64,000 nucleotides of DNA from Xiphias gladius (GCF_016859285.1 NC_053405.1:508260-572259), one strand, 5' to 3'; positions 48,748 to 61,800 are shown, counted from the first letter of the stretch. The notes: generated from the letters alone by a model not told the origin. Program-made: numbers and translations.

Positions 48748-51700
48748 GCCTTGGAATCCACTGTCAGGATCCTCCACGCTCCTCTGAGAGCGGACTCGAT
48801 GGTGTCCACTACACTCCGATCATTCCAACAAATGTCTGCAGAAACCACCATGAACTCTGGTGTGACGTTAAATTATTTTTTTAAAACTCATTTTTAGGTT
48901 CTTTGCCTTCAAAGAGGATTAGGGTCTCTGGAGAAAATCCTGGCGTTCTGAGATTATTCTCTGAGGTCTGGAAGAAGGCAGCATTCTGTATTTGATTTCA
49001 GGATTCACAGAATAAAGTCAGTATTCTCAGTTTGTTGTCAGGACTTTAAGGAAGAAACAGAATTCAGACAGTACCCCCTCTTGCCTTCTTGTTTGAAGTT
49101 GTTATCTTCAGCCTTTAGCCTTTTGACTTTAACCTCAGAATTAAGGAATTCAAGTCAGCATTTTAATGTATTTTGGATTTAAATCCACTGAATTCTTACT
49201 TTATTAACTCAGAATTGTTTCTTTTAATCTCAGATCCCCAGTTCTCAGTTTTGTTTCCTGTGGCCCTAGTCCTCTTCTGTGGTTTTCCCCTTGGAAGGAA
49301 CACTTCTGTCTTTTTTAAAATACCAGTTCTGACAACATTTGGGAAGTCATGAATTTACCCTTACGCTGTCAGATCTTAGACCAGGCCTCGCTGAGACAGG
49401 CCTCATTCATAAACACCTTGTTAAGAAAGGCCCGGTTTGGCCTTCAGGTGATCCCTGTGCCTTATTCCTGGAGTCAGAATGATCTTAACTTTGACTTGGA
49501 GAAAAAAAAAAATCCCCCAACATGCCTCTGTAAATTGACAAAGAGCTGGTTTACAGTTTATAAAGGTTTACTGTTGATGAGATGTATTACAGATATATCC
49601 ATATTTTAAGTGTATTTTATTGGTGTTGTTTTCCAGTCCTTAATGTTAGTGTTTTGTACTGCTGGTTACTGTAGCGTCAAACATGTGAACTGATTCTGTT
49701 TTTAGTGGTTTGCTGGGTTTTTAGTCCTAGATGCGATTCTCTTTTCTTTTCTATTTCTTTTTGATTTCTTTATTTCCATGTATGCAATCACGTTTTATTC
49801 AAATCAAATATTGTAGCAATATTTTAATCATTCCTGAGCTTTTATATGTTGTTTTTTTTCGGCGTCTGGCGAGCCTGGCGGTTCTTCTTGCTGCTCTGCT
49901 GCCTTTTAGGGTCTGCGGACGAATGTTTTGTTTCTGTCGTGTTCTGTTGGATTTGTGAGTTACGATATTAGCTTGTCTTGTCTATTGCGTTGCCTCTCTG
50001 AACGGTTTTATTTATAAGTTTGTGATCCACTACAGCTGAAACCAAAAACGGCCTTCTAGATGCAAACAAATCCGCCTGCCTCAGGTTTCTGGTTTTAAGG
50101 ACCACGAAAAACAAAAGATGGTGAACTGGTTTAGGCGCTCTTGGTGTTTTCCTGTGGGAATGTTTTTATTAATTTCTCGACCGCTTCACTGGATTTAGCC
50201 CACCGGTGTGACTTCAGTCTCGATTGCAAAACCAGTTGCTCTGTGGAGTGCCTTCAGCGCAGCGCTGATTTGTACATCAGGCATCGATTCCTCCTTATTC
50301 TGAGATGAAGTTTGACGGAGAAGACGCCCGGCAGCCGTCACAGCAGACACGTTCTGAAACCAGACGATGCTGGTCTGGTTTTTCTGTGTCTTAGTATTAT
50401 TATGTCGACATTCCAGCTGCTCAGATGTCCACCTGAACTTCATCATGACGAAGCTCTTCACTGTCTGAACTGCATATTTCCTCTTAATGAGCTTCTGAGA
50501 GGTTAACAGTCGTGGTGCATTCAAGACCACCTGGGAGGTTTGGTAGATGAGACTTTGAAACTAGGAAAAAAGGAAAATGTTACCTGGTATGTAAACGGCT
50601 GCTGTGTCCCAGTTCAGTCTCTTCCTCCTTCAGTTCCAGCCCACATACCTTCATACAGTTCAGTAGTCCCTGTCTCAGTCCAGAGGTTCAGAAGTTCAGC
50701 CTCCTGCTGTCTGAGTATCCCACAATACATCGCACATCAGGCACTTGCTTAAAGGCCCCTCGATACGGTCAACAGACAAGACCTTTGATACTAGAGGATT
50801 CCGCCAAAACCCAGATTACACTCCAATGTTTTAAAAAGGTGTTTCTCTCTACAGTGTCTGCCCATGGCAACTACAGGTAAAGATTATTTATCTTTTATAA
50901 AAAACCAAATGTTAATTGCAGATCTGCGACAGAGGACCATAACTCTGGACTGCTGCACGACTGTGGTTCCAGGGGAGGGTTAGGTTTTTAGGGTTAGGCC
51001 TCCAGGTGGGCAGATCCACCCAGTTGTGGATCTGAATGTGCTTGATTCTCCACTCTTGTTGTTTGAGCGTACAGTTGTCGTTGCGGGTTCTGCGTCTGAT
51101 CTGCAGCACCTGCAGTGTCGGAATACGCTCAGACCACATTTATGTACAATAAATACCTGACACATTTCGGCTCCGATTGGTTACCGTGCTACGATTTTCC
51201 ACCTCTTCCGAGTCACAGGTCTTTTGTTTGAACTTTGCCCCCCTGACGATCAGACTGTCAGATTGTGCTGTTGCAGAGGATTTCTCCTAGAAAATGTACC
51301 GGAGCCTGCGGCTTTGGCCCGCTCCCTGTTTTGTGTTTTTTATTTGAGTGGAAAAAAGTCTGCGGTTGAAACTGAACTGGGGACGTTGCAGTCACAGTAT
51401 ATGGTCTGCATCCTAACCACGAGGTCGCCAGGATGCCTCCTTTCACAGTTTCTGCTCTCACGTTTCACCTCTCGACATAAAGGACGCACAACCCTCAACA
51501 TTAGCACCAAAACCTGGACATAAATTGTCCAGTGTCAACATAATTCCTCAGATACTGAACCTGACCATAGCAGACATTCCTCACACACTCCGACAGCCTC
51601 AAAATGCTGTACTGTACAATCTGCATTTTTCAAAAAGCTCCTGCTGGATGTAAATAATGACGTGAAGTCCAGTGTTTGGACGTGTCGCTCTTCCCTATTA

Positions 51701-52030
51701 GGAGGCTGCGACATGCCGAGGGGGAGACAGAGGGACACGTTTGCCGTTAACCTGAATTCAGAGCAGTTGCTGAAATTTAAATACTGATGAAACTCTGCGT
51801 AAGCGCTTTCTCCCAGTTGACTTAAATGCATCATGAGCCTTCAGTGACAGGTGAGACAGGTGAGACAGGAATGGGACCAGTCAGTAAGAGGACGAGGGTT
51901 GGTGGGGGAGGGGGGTGTTAAACTGTACATACATGTTTTATACCACAGTTTGGTGTCTGAAAGGTGATTGTTGGTTTTATATCTGATGAAACGTGTATAT
52001 TTTGATTAAAGTGTGCGACGGTTCTGAGCC
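48748..52030 (+). other. ptbp1: ptbp1 3'UTR (extent inferred)
   Basis: A proximal AATAAA lies at 49,011-49,016. A plausible distal ATTAAA at about 52,007 is followed by the GT-rich CACTGTTTGTGTCAC. U-rich stretches occur at 49,735-49,760 and 49,850-49,860. The segment 51,355-51,445 is a SINE relic. The full 3.3-kb extent is inference, and RNA data would be needed to choose between sites. Confidence 0.5.
51355..51445 (-). mobile_element. tRNA-derived SINE relic
   Basis: The minus strand reads CTGGCGACCTCGTGGTTAGG, ATGCAGACCATATACTGTGACTGC, then ACGTCCCCAGTTCAGTTTCAAC, a decayed A box and B box head of a teleost SINE. It lies inside the presumed ptbp1 3'UTR in antisense orientation. Confidence 0.6.
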
Positions 52031-52874
52031 TTACACTGTTTGTGTCACAAAGACAAAAACCAGATTAAATCACTTTTTATCTAAAACTCTTGAGTCGTCT
52101 GTAAACTGAGTCAACCGGAACCGGTTTGTATCGGATCCTGTGTGTGTATGTTGTGTTTTTTTTTATTTTTCTGTCTGTCGCGTTGCAGCAGTTCTTCCAC
52201 TGAGCTCAGCTCCGTGGACTGGAAAGTAAAACGTGACGAGTGGAAGCGAGCGGAGACAGAGAACCAGTCTCCGTGCTGGTTTCCAGGTCAGAAGGTGTGA
52301 AGACGCACAGATGTCAGTCAGGTCACTATTTTACTGGAACTCAGCAGCGTCAACAGGTGCCACTTCTGCCTGGTGAATCCTGGAGACCTCAAATATTATA
52401 GAAGTAATCATTAAAGTTAATGCAGACAAATATCTAACAGTAAAATCATCTAGTGAATGTTTAAAATCAGCTCATTGTCATCCTGCCTTTCACTAAGTGT
52501 ATTACAGGTCACTTTTGTCTTGATTGATCATGAAATAATATTCGAGCAGTGAGCTGAGTTTTAAACGTAATGGATCATTTCACAATTTCATGATTACATT
52601 GTCTTTTTTTTTTTTCTTTTTCTTTTCTGTACGTATTCAGACCATTTATTTTTCATAATTTCTCATTCTTCATCATACTCACGTATTTATTTAACACCAT
52701 AGAGACGCTGCATCTTTTTCCATCCACCTGGTTTTATTTGTATTTTCAGTTTCACATTTAAAAAAAAAAAAAAAAAGAAAATAGAAAAAAATAAACCAGT
52801 GTAAAAAGTGTGTGTTGCTGTGGATGAAACCGCCTGAGTGACCAATCGCTGACGTACGTGACGCGTGAGGAGAG

Positions 52875-53165
52875 GAAACCGTCGGATCTGTGAGGAGCCG
52901 TGGGGACACTGGAACCTTCCTCACATCGACACCGGGAACCAGCAGATACGTCAGGTTCCATCACGTTCTCCACACGGTTTCCCATCGTCTGAGCTCTGAC
53001 TGGAGCTCTCTTAGTGACCTCGTCTCGCCGCGTCCTCTTCTTCTCTGGTGGTTTAATGGCAGAGACCGGAGAATCAGCTCCACCGGCTGTTGATCAGCTC
53101 AAGTTCACACAGCAGCAGTGGAGGGAAACCAGACTTGACTCTACGAGTGGATGAAACCTGAGGGA
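52875..53165 (+). repeat. Right arm of long-range inverted repeat
   Basis: Partner of 140-475 in opposite orientation, 52 kb away, so stil and ptbp1 lie between the arms. Shared blocks include GGAACCTTCCTCACAT, 'gacctcgtctcgccgcgtcc' and GGAGGGAAACCAGACT. Its open frame again contains LVSPRPLLLWWFNG and ends SSTGC. Confidence 0.75.
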
Positions 53166-53459
53166 TGAGTCATATTGTCCGGTTTGGAGGAGGGACCCGT
53201 CAGCGAAAATGCTTCTGGAACTGAAAATGTTTGTTCGTTGCGTTTTTGTGGTCATTTGTGTAGTTACAACTTCAGTACAGCAGATGGCAGCTTCTGACTA
53301 CGACGCTGCTGACAGGATCCCTGAGACTCTGCAGGTTTTCACATCATGGGGACTGTGAGGGAGCCGAACTGGTTCATCCAGTGAGCATCGGTTCTTCGGG
53401 ATGACAGAGGCCAGAGGAGAGCGTCCAGACCGGTAGGAGCTGACAGACGCTACGGTGAC

Positions 53460-54113
53460 TCAGGTAACCACTGTTTGGCCGAATGAACGTGAAGCTGACA
53501 AATCAGCAGAAACGACGTGATGCGGTCCTGTCAACATGGGCCAGAATCTCAGAGGAAAGTCTCCAATATCTGCATTGAGCAGCATCTGCAGCTTGTGTTC
53601 ATCAGTTTCTTCACTGATTTGCGTTTTTGCTGCTGTAGCTGCTGGACACCTGGCTGCAGTAGAGGAAGTGGACACGACAGCAGTTAAACCACCGTAGAAA
53701 CGCTTTCCCTGTACTTTTGGCTTCCTCGTGGCAGAGGCTTTTAAATCCATCTTCCTTGCTGTTGGTTGTGTCCGTTGCTCGTCAATAACTTGTTCATTTT
53801 TCCCCCAGAACGCAGGTTTGATCTCTGGAAGTTGTTGTCTGAGGTGCCGTCGTCCTCTCGACCTTCCTCTCATCGTCTCAGCTGAGTGAGAAGCTGCCGG
53901 ACTGATGCAGGTAAACGACTCTGCTGCTGCTGCTATGCTTTCACATGAAGGTGTAAAACCTTGTGTCCTGACCCAGAGGAGGACAGGAACTCCAGGAGAG
54001 AGCCAACACCCCCATGTAATCTCTGGAGGATCTGCAGTTCTGTTTAGGTTGTGACGCTGGGGTGAACGGTGTGTTCGGCCCCACTGCCCCCACAGAGTCT
54101 GTGCGACGGTCAC
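53460..54113 (-). CDS. Unexplained 217-codon open frame
   Basis: This is an uninterrupted single-exon frame of 217 codons from an ATG, running across the region between ptbp1 and the right edge. I recognise no domain. It has a basic segment (MRGRSRGRRHLRQQLPEIKP and RKMDLKASATRKPKVQGKRF) but no convincing hydrophobic core, signal peptide or repeats. No promoter or poly(A) signal stands out. It may be chance, an exon of an unknown gene, or a repeat-derived frame. Confidence 0.2.
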   Translation of the reverse strand: MTVAQTLWGQWGRTHRSPQRHNLNRTADPPEITWGCWLSPGVPVLLWVRTQGFTPSCESIAAAAESFTCISPAASHSAETMRGRSRGRRHLRQQLPEIKPAFWGKNEQVIDEQRTQPTARKMDLKASATRKPKVQGKRFYGGLTAVVSTSSTAARCPAATAAKTQISEETDEHKLQMLLNADIGDFPLRFWPMLTGPHHVVSADLSASRSFGQTVVT

Positions 54114-54119
54114 CCAGAG

Positions 54120-56090
54120 CTCAGACAGTTTTCATTGTATCAGTCTGTGGATCGTGAAATTATTGATGGTCTCTATGTTGATTTTTGATTCACAAACAGC
54201 CGTTGAGGGCAGGTTGTGTAGAAAACCACCGGGGTGGACGTTGAAGTTGCATTTTTAGTTTATTACTTTTATTTGTTGGAGACCATGATAAAACTGATGA
54301 TTTCCATCTGCAACCCACCACAAGTTCAGAATACAGTAAATACTAAAACATACATGCACATTTCAGTCATCACAGCCAGGACGAGACAATGAACAGAGCT
54401 TCAACCACCACGATGGCTCAGATTCGGAACGGAATTATTTCTGATTTGTTGTCGTTGTAATCACCGATAGATAAAGTATTGGTGATTACAAACTGCCGAG
54501 CTCAAACAGCAGAAGACTCGGATTCATTAAACAATCCAAAAAGCTGTGATCATCCCCAAATCTACAAAGACTCACACAATATAAATGACTTAAAACCTGG
54601 ATTCAAGCCCTTGAATTTTCCTGAATTTGCAGATTATGTGTCAAGCTGCTTAAAAACCCTTAAACTGAGAGAATTTCAAGCTGTAATCATAAATATAAAA
54701 GGACCGTTGAATTTTGCTCTGTTAAGAATCAGTAAGTTATTCTTTTAATAAAACATTCTCAGGTGCAATGTTTAAAAAACATGTCAGAAATGATAAGGAC
54801 GACATTCAGAGATGATGAAATACGTATCATGGGAGTCTCTTATATTATGTCAACAACACAAGATTCATTGAATTTATCCATTAAACCCCCTGATTTCATG
54901 GTCAGTCCACTCTAATATGAAATGTTTATTTTTATCATCTTAATCTAAGACAGCAGGTCACTTTCCTCTAAAAAGACCCTCAGACTCTCACCTGCTGCTT
55001 TTTCTAAAATCAAAGATATTTCATCTACAAAAATCTAAAATCTGCAAACACATTTTCTTGAAAAATACCCGAAACAATGAATCAAATCGTTTCTGATGAA
55101 TTTTCCTCGGACTAATCAACTAATCGTTGCAGTTCTAAAAAGAACGAGTCTCACTGATCATTGGTTCATCTGTTTTCTGCTGCTGACCTGATCCAGGTCA
55201 CATTTTCATTCATTTATCGTATCATTAGGATCTGTTGTTACGACCTGCTGCAAATGTGATAAGATGAATAATTTTGCTGGTTTTCCATCACACTTTCACA
55301 CTGATGGGGAAACAGGTGTTAAATTTCTGATGAACCTCAGAAACTCTGCCTCAAAGACATCTGTGAAGTGAGCTGAGAGTCCAGAGACAGTTGGACAGGA
55401 GCTTTATCTGAGAGGACGATCAAAGCTTAGATTCTTATTCTGCAGCTGAGGAGAGAAAAGGAAAAGGAGGAGGAGGAGGACAGAAGGCGGGAGCGGTGGA
55501 GATAAAAAAAAAAAAAAGAAGAGAAGTGAAGCGTTTACTTTCACATTCATTCCTGCGGAAACGAAAAGAAGATCTGAGGCTTTACAGACTGGAGGAAGTT
55601 CATATCCGTGTCTTCTTATTCTCATCCCCCGACACACACAGACAAATGCCCCAACCGACACGGCGCCGAACAAAGAGGGATTGTGGGAAAAGAAGCACCG
55701 GCACGCCAGCTTGGTCTCACACAAATCCTACAGTCTAAGCAGAGAGGAGGGACGTTTTAGCATAATCCCCCGAACACCCCCCAGCACACACACATACACA
55801 GATGTGTGTTCGGAGGGTGGACAGAATAACAGAAACTCCACCAGAAAACTGTCATGTTCAGTAGAGCATCAGAAAAACGCCGTGACAGTTAAAACCTGCT
55901 CAGTTACATGAACTGAAGTTCAGTCTTCAACTGAATTAGTATCGTCTCAGCACATCTCCACACACCTGGCCAACCTCTGGGCCAGAGTGTCACGATGTTT
56001 CTGAAAACACAAAAAAATAGTCGGCTGCAGCAGTATTCCCTCTTCTTTTAGCTCTGTTTTTGGTCTCCACCAGCAACTGAGGGAAACTTC
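54120..56090. other. Intergenic, repeats only
   Basis: No gene seen. A MITE-like copy lies at about 54,960-55,140 (reverse orientation). A purine-rich stretch lies at 55,455-55,520. Confidence 0.5.
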
Positions 56091-56094
56091 TGGC

Positions 56095-56340
56095 TCTTTA
56101 GCTGCTAAATGCTCCACTATGTTCACCAGCTGGTCCCTGACTGGGTCACAAACTGTTACATGTCCACAGAGACCAGCAATGTCACGATTAAAACCACTAG
56201 GATGCAGTGGGAGCCTTTGAATGTGAGACGCGGTCGTTTGCAGGTCACAAGGTCACATGTAAAAGAGCAATTCAGAGGCGTAGCTAGGGTGACATGTGCC
56301 ACACAAAAGCTAATCACTAGGAGCTAAAAGGAGCTAAAAA
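56095..56340 (+). repeat. Dispersed 'GCTAAATGCTCCACTATGTT' repeat
   Basis: The block 'gctaaatgctccactatgtt' followed by CACCAGCTGGTCCCTGACT is a dispersed sequence commonly met in teleost intergenic DNA. The left edge includes GGTCTCCACCAGCAACTGAGGGAAAC. Element class not known to me. Confidence 0.5.
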
Positions 56341-57789
56341 GCTCCAAAGAGCTGCAGAGATGATAATTCACTGTGGGTCCAGGGCTACCAGTGACTACGT
56401 TACAGGGAGATCCCCTGTTTGATGGACAGAGCAGGTGTAGGAAGGCCAGTCCCAGACACACGTCATGGTCACACGATGGAGTACAAACTGCACAACTGAT
56501 TTCAGACCATTTGAAGAGATCTACGACAGGAGCAAATGATCACGACAGTCGACATGCGAATGGCGGATTCTGACAGGGTAGTAACCAGAACCAGAACACC
56601 TGGGAGGAACCGGAGAGGAACTGGGAAGCAGCAGAGCTGACGCAGACCTTCACACGGTTCCTGCGGCAGCGTACACTTTTCCTGAGTCAGAGTTAAATTT
56701 AGGGAAAGACGGTGGTTGAGGTCACGTATAGAAATGTAAACCTGGACCTCCCTTTGTCCCTCTGCACCTAATCTGAAGGGGACTGGAGGTCTGGCGGAGG
56801 TATCCACGAGACTGGATCCGACTCAACACTGCAGCTTCCTTTAGACTCGGAATCCAGTTTCTTCTAAATCCCCCCCCTCCTCAAATGATGATGGACAGTT
56901 CAGAGGACTCTGTAAGACGCTGCCTGACTCTATTCTTCTTCTCAAGACGCTGATTAAAGATTTTCAGCTTTCAGTTAATCTTTGATACTTGTTTTAATCT
57001 CCGTCTTTGTCCTTGTAACAAAGCTGGATTTATTTATTTTCCTCCACCTTCTTTCTTTTTCACCTTCTTCGTCTTTTTCTTTCCTGTCCTTTTTTCTTTT
57101 CTCTTTTTGTCAGAAAGCTTTGACTCTTCTGTTTTCTCCCCATCCTCTCCGCCTGGATTCCAGATGCTGGTTGTTTCTCTCTCAGATGATCGGATGTGTC
57201 TGGTCTATGATCAAACGCAACACAGACACATTTGTAGAGACACAACTTTCCTACTCTGTGTGTCTTCATTGTTGCTCACTCTTCTACTTCTGCAGGAACA
57301 AATGTGCCGATAAACACACGTTCGACGAAATCCTTCTCTTAAAGCTATATAGTTTATAGTGTTTACATCTCTTCAAGCATAGCGTAGAATTTTATTTTGT
57401 TGGAAATCCCCCACTTCCTCTCCGTGGCTCCAAAATATGAGGGTTTTTTTTTTTTTTTCATTTTAATTGTAAAATGTCATTTTCTCTGAAAGGTTCATTA
57501 GTGGAGTTTTCTCCAAACGGCAGCTTTTCATTATGAAGTTCAACAGATTGAAAACTGCACTCAGCGTGAAGCTCGGTGCACATCTCACTGTTCAGCTTAT
57601 CAGAGCCTGGTTGATTGTCAATTTCTCTAATGATTTGCTAATTCTTGGAAGTAAAGCCCGAACCCAACGGCCTCTACACCCCCCATCGTGAACCATAAGG
57701 GGGATTCACACCAGAACCAGCCCTGTGCGAGGGGCAGCCTTGGTGGTGGGGGGGGGTTTAACCGGTGAGTGAAATATGAAATGCAGTGG

Positions 57790-58080
57790 TTTGTGATACA
57801 CACGGACAAGTTTTCACGGCGCAACGTTTTATCTTTGGTTGCGAGGATCTGGCGGGAAACGGCGGAGACGCGGCGCTCACGTCGCAGAGCGATCCGTCAG
57901 GAACACGAGTTTGCGCGTATGCGATTGGCCAACGCGGAGCGTTGCGGGATGACGATGCGTTGCGCTGCAGCAAAGACTGGTTCGTCTTGTTTTGCCAGAG
58001 ACCCCCCCCCACTTCAGGCAGTCTGAACACCCAGGCCAACTCGCGCTCCCCGCAGACCCGTGTTCACCGCGTTGACAGCG
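57790..58080. other. CpG-rich block, nature unknown
   Basis: CpG density here is far above the AT-rich surroundings: runs such as ACGGCGCAACG, GGAGACGCGGCGCTCACGTC and CAACGCGGAGCGTTGCGGGA. Frames on both strands stay open, as expected for CpG-rich sequence. Left of it, 57,680-57,760 reads like a repeat terminus (GGGGGATTCACACCAGAACC). It could be a small CpG-rich transposon or an orphan promoter. Confidence 0.4.
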
Positions 58081-59187
58081 ACGACCCTCAGTGCCTTTAA
58101 TCCACTGCTCGGTTAGTCATCATTTATTTACACTGGTGCTGACATGAACACGTTGTGCAGCTTCTTTATGACTCAGACTCTTGAGACTCTGTTGTTTGTA
58201 CCTGCTCTGTTCAATATTTTAATTGCATCACTTTGTTTGTGGCACTTCTTGTCTCTAAATGTCTGTCCTGTGCACTAGACTGTGGCCCTTCCCTGGATGT
58301 TGACACACTGTGAGATGACAATAAAACTGAAGTTGAGGTAGTGAGCTAATTAGCAGGTGACATCAGAGCAGAAAAACAAATCGGGATGAAAAATAACGTT
58401 CTCTTTATTGGTGTAAAATGTAGGAAACTAGCTGTGCTGAAAGGATTTTTCTACCAGACCATCTGCATTTGGATTCAGCAGCAGATGGAAAATCTGCCGT
58501 GGAGTCGAGTCGAGTCCCAGACGTCCTGTAGTTTTGTGTAATTATCCGTGCCCTGCAGTCTGAAGAGCATGAGGATGAGTAGCAGTAGGTTCCACCAGAG
58601 GATTCAGAGTCGGGCTGAAAGGAAGGACCTGAAACAACAGCTTCATGTGTTCAGATGCCGTAAATCGGTTCTGTGGAGGTTGACGAACTCCTGAGTCGTT
58701 AAATAGAAATAAATCTCGTCCTATTTCTCCGTCTGTTCCTCTGTGTACGGTTTGGTTGTAGAATCAGTGTCAGATATGAAAACAGCTCACTTCCTGTTAA
58801 ATTGGGCTCCGATCGATCATGTTTACGCACATTTGCCTTCAAACCTCTGCCTGCGAACCGAACCCTTTAATGGTCTGTTCTCCGGAGCGTTCTCAGCTGC
58901 CATCTTGTTTTCATTAGTTTTATGAGCTCAGATTTTGTTGGATGTTGAAGGCGCTCTGTGTGAACTGTGGGTGGGAAGTTTATTTCTTCCTCATTTTCAT
59001 TGTACGACATGATGAATGTCTGCTCTCCCTCTGGCTCAGAGTGTGAATTATACAATGAAAGTTGAGGGGGGGTCAACCCAGGGAACCCAGGGAACCCCAC
59101 ACAGAGCAGGAGCCTGCTTCAGTGGACTGAAGTCTTCCGGTCCTCAGTGTCTCACCTGGTTACCGTAATGGCTGCAGTCCGTAGACG

Positions 59188-59451
59188 ATGGTCAATCTGG
59201 TCCACTACACACCAGCTCACGGGGGACGTACCACACACCAACTGCTATCAACAGCGGTCACCAACAAAGTATTCTACAGCAAAACGGGCAGAAAGTCGGA
59301 CCCACACACCCAACAACAGCAGACCATCATTTCGGCTCAAACACGAAGACCCACTCGATGCCGCACCAGAACCAAAGACACTATCAACCTGCCAAGGAGG
59401 GGGCAGGTGTGTTACTACCACGCAGCATCTAGGACCGTGACCAACCAATAA
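59188..59451 (+). CDS. Unexplained 87-codon open frame
   Basis: Frame MVNLVHYTPAHGGRTTHQLL ... LPRRGQVCYYHAASRTVTNQ. It lies in a block of distinct, C/A-rich composition (59,150-59,455) that stops at ATAAAGTAAC just after the stop codon. No domain recognised. It could be a processed insert, part of a mobile element, or chance. Confidence 0.2.
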   Translation: MVNLVHYTPAHGGRTTHQLLSTAVTNKVFYSKTGRKSDPHTQQQQTIISAQTRRPTRCRTRTKDTINLPRRGQVCYYHAASRTVTNQ

Positions 59452-59459
59452 AGTAACTT

Positions 59460-61000
59460 TGTCATCTGTTTTCCTGCATTTGAAAATAGTCTCTCAGAAA
59501 AAAATAAACCAACATCCCACATTTAAAATCTTTTATAAATGGAATTGAATCAGTTTCCTCTTTCAATCCAACCACATGTAGAAAAACGTTCTGATGACTA
59601 TGAGCACGAAAACCAGACCAGTCACCGTGTTGTCATCAATTATTAAGCTAATGTAGGACGGAAGAGGAGATGTTGTTAATATACATATTTAAGTCACAAA
59701 TACATTGATCCTGAACATATCAGTGAAATGTTCACAGACAACGTTTTTATTTTTATTTTTTATGGGTTCTGTCCAGACCCTCACAGCACCTTGTCCATGT
59801 TCTGGAAAGATCCTGGTCTGGTTTAATACAGAAAAAGTTCCAAGTGATTTCAGACAAAACCTGTTTCTTTACATTGAACCAAAACCACCACCTTTCCTGA
59901 ACCTGAACCAAAGAGCTGTTGTTGCCTAAACCACAGACGGGACTCTGGATGTGAACCTGGTCTCTGGTGTCTCAGTCCTGATCTTCTTACGTCCTCCATC
60001 TACCTCCTGGAGACTTTGCTGCTGTTAATAAACGTGTCGCTTTATTCCTTCAAAAAAAGAAAACGTTGCTTCTGACGAAAATCCAGGCAGAGATCAGGTT
60101 TTGTCCTCACTAAACAGTTTAGTCAGATATAAATGTGTTTTCCAGGAGACAGGGTTGTTACTGTTCAGGAAGTGACGCGTATGAGCGATGTGTAGACCTT
60201 TTCCCAGATCATCTTGTAACCATGGCAACGTTTACAGTATGTCCATCGCCCTGGTGGGTCAGAAGAGGAATCGAAGCAGACGCGTGTTGAGTTTGTGTCC
60301 TGCTTCATGTCTCTGAGCCGCTTCCCAGTGAAACGTGAGGGGAACGCAGCCACTGTTCTCCTGTAACATTCGCAACATGTGGCGGATTCGCAGTCTGACA
60401 CCGACAAAGCTGATCCTCAGTGACTTCTCTGTGAGCAGAGAGACATTAAAGGGCAGACTGAGTCCGATTTTCCTGCATCGTCGGCCATGACGTCGCCAAA
60501 ATCGTCCAATCAGTGAGCTACCTGTCTGTCAGGTGGCTCCGTGTTTACGCCTCTTCTCTTAGAGGTTCGGAGCATTTTCCACCAGTGTTTCTATGAACCC
60601 TCCTGAGTTTCACGAAGCCGAACCTCAGCGGCGGGCCGGCCGACCGTCACTGTTCGCTGTCATTCGGGCTGCACATGAGAGCGAGTTGGGTCTCTGGACA
60701 CTTTCACTTTCAACATCAACATTTAGAAAAACCAAATAACCAGACATAAAATATAACGACCGTCAAATGCTGTTTACAGGTTGATGTGTTAGATAAGCTC
60801 ATCGCTTACTGTTATTTTACTCCACTCTACTGTTTGTATCTCTTCACTTTTACTGAAGTAAGATTATAATTAAGGACTGGAAATAGTTTTTTTTTCACTC
60901 TGATGTTACCTCTGTTACCTCAGTGAGGGATCAGAATTCTTTCCCTCCTCTGGGGTGGAGTGATTTTATTTATTTTTTTATAGTTTAGGAGTTTTCAGAG
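59460..61000. other. Intergenic, no gene seen
   Basis: Mixed-composition sequence without recognisable exons, RNA genes or strong repeats. Confidence 0.5.
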
Positions 61001-61439
61001 GCCAGCGGGGAACATATTGGCTGAGTTCACCAAGGTGTGCTAATGCCTGGTGGGCAAGTACTTTAAATGCTAATTCTCCCCGCCTTCCATCCTGCACCCA
61101 AACATATCAGCTGGCCGCTAACGACCTCTGAGCCAATCTCTTCCTCCACGTTTCATCCTCCTCCTCCTCCGCCCGGCTGCTCCCCGCAGAGTGGCCGCTG
61201 CAAACCGACCCTACACGGCTGTCAAACAGCTAATCCAGCTGTCGTCCGCCGAAACGCCACGTTTGTCCTGTGTGCCGCTCGATGAGCAGTCACGCACGTT
61301 TGACATGTTTTTTTTGGGGGGGGGCAGCGTTTGGGCAGAAAGTAGAAAAAAAGGAGAATCTCAGCGTGTGGTTAATGGCCGCACGGCTGACAGGTCCATC
61401 ACGGATTTAACCGGCCACCTCGGCCGCTTTGCATCCATC

Positions 61440-61800
61440 TGACAGCTTCAGTGCTTCTGCCTAAAAGGCAGATTATGCAAACGTTCAGTTCACTGGCCGC
61501 CGCCGCCGCCTCCCTGATGCTGCTGACCCCCTCAGGCTCCTCCGTCCCGGCGTTTCTGTGATTGGAGGCCGTCCTGCAGAGAGCCGGCAGGTAATTCTGT
61601 CCACGTGTGACAAGACGTGAATAATCGGCCGCTTTCAGAACCAAACGCTCGTCCTCTGGGTGATAACTAACCCTTTAATTCTCTCTCAAATGACGCTAAT
61701 TGGTCACTTGTAGATTTGTAGGAAACATCTCTTCCCCATCCTGAGTTTTAACACACACAGACACTCTCTCTCTCTCAGCCAACAGGACAATTAGAGGCTG
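61440..61800. promoter_or_regulatory. Candidate conserved non-coding element
   Basis: Contains an octamer-like ATTATGCAAA (about 61,470), CGCTAATTGGTCAC (about 61,694) and GGACAATTAGAGGC (about 61,786), with no coding potential. Homeodomain and POU core motifs at this density in unique sequence suggest a developmental enhancer. This is inference only. Confidence 0.3.
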
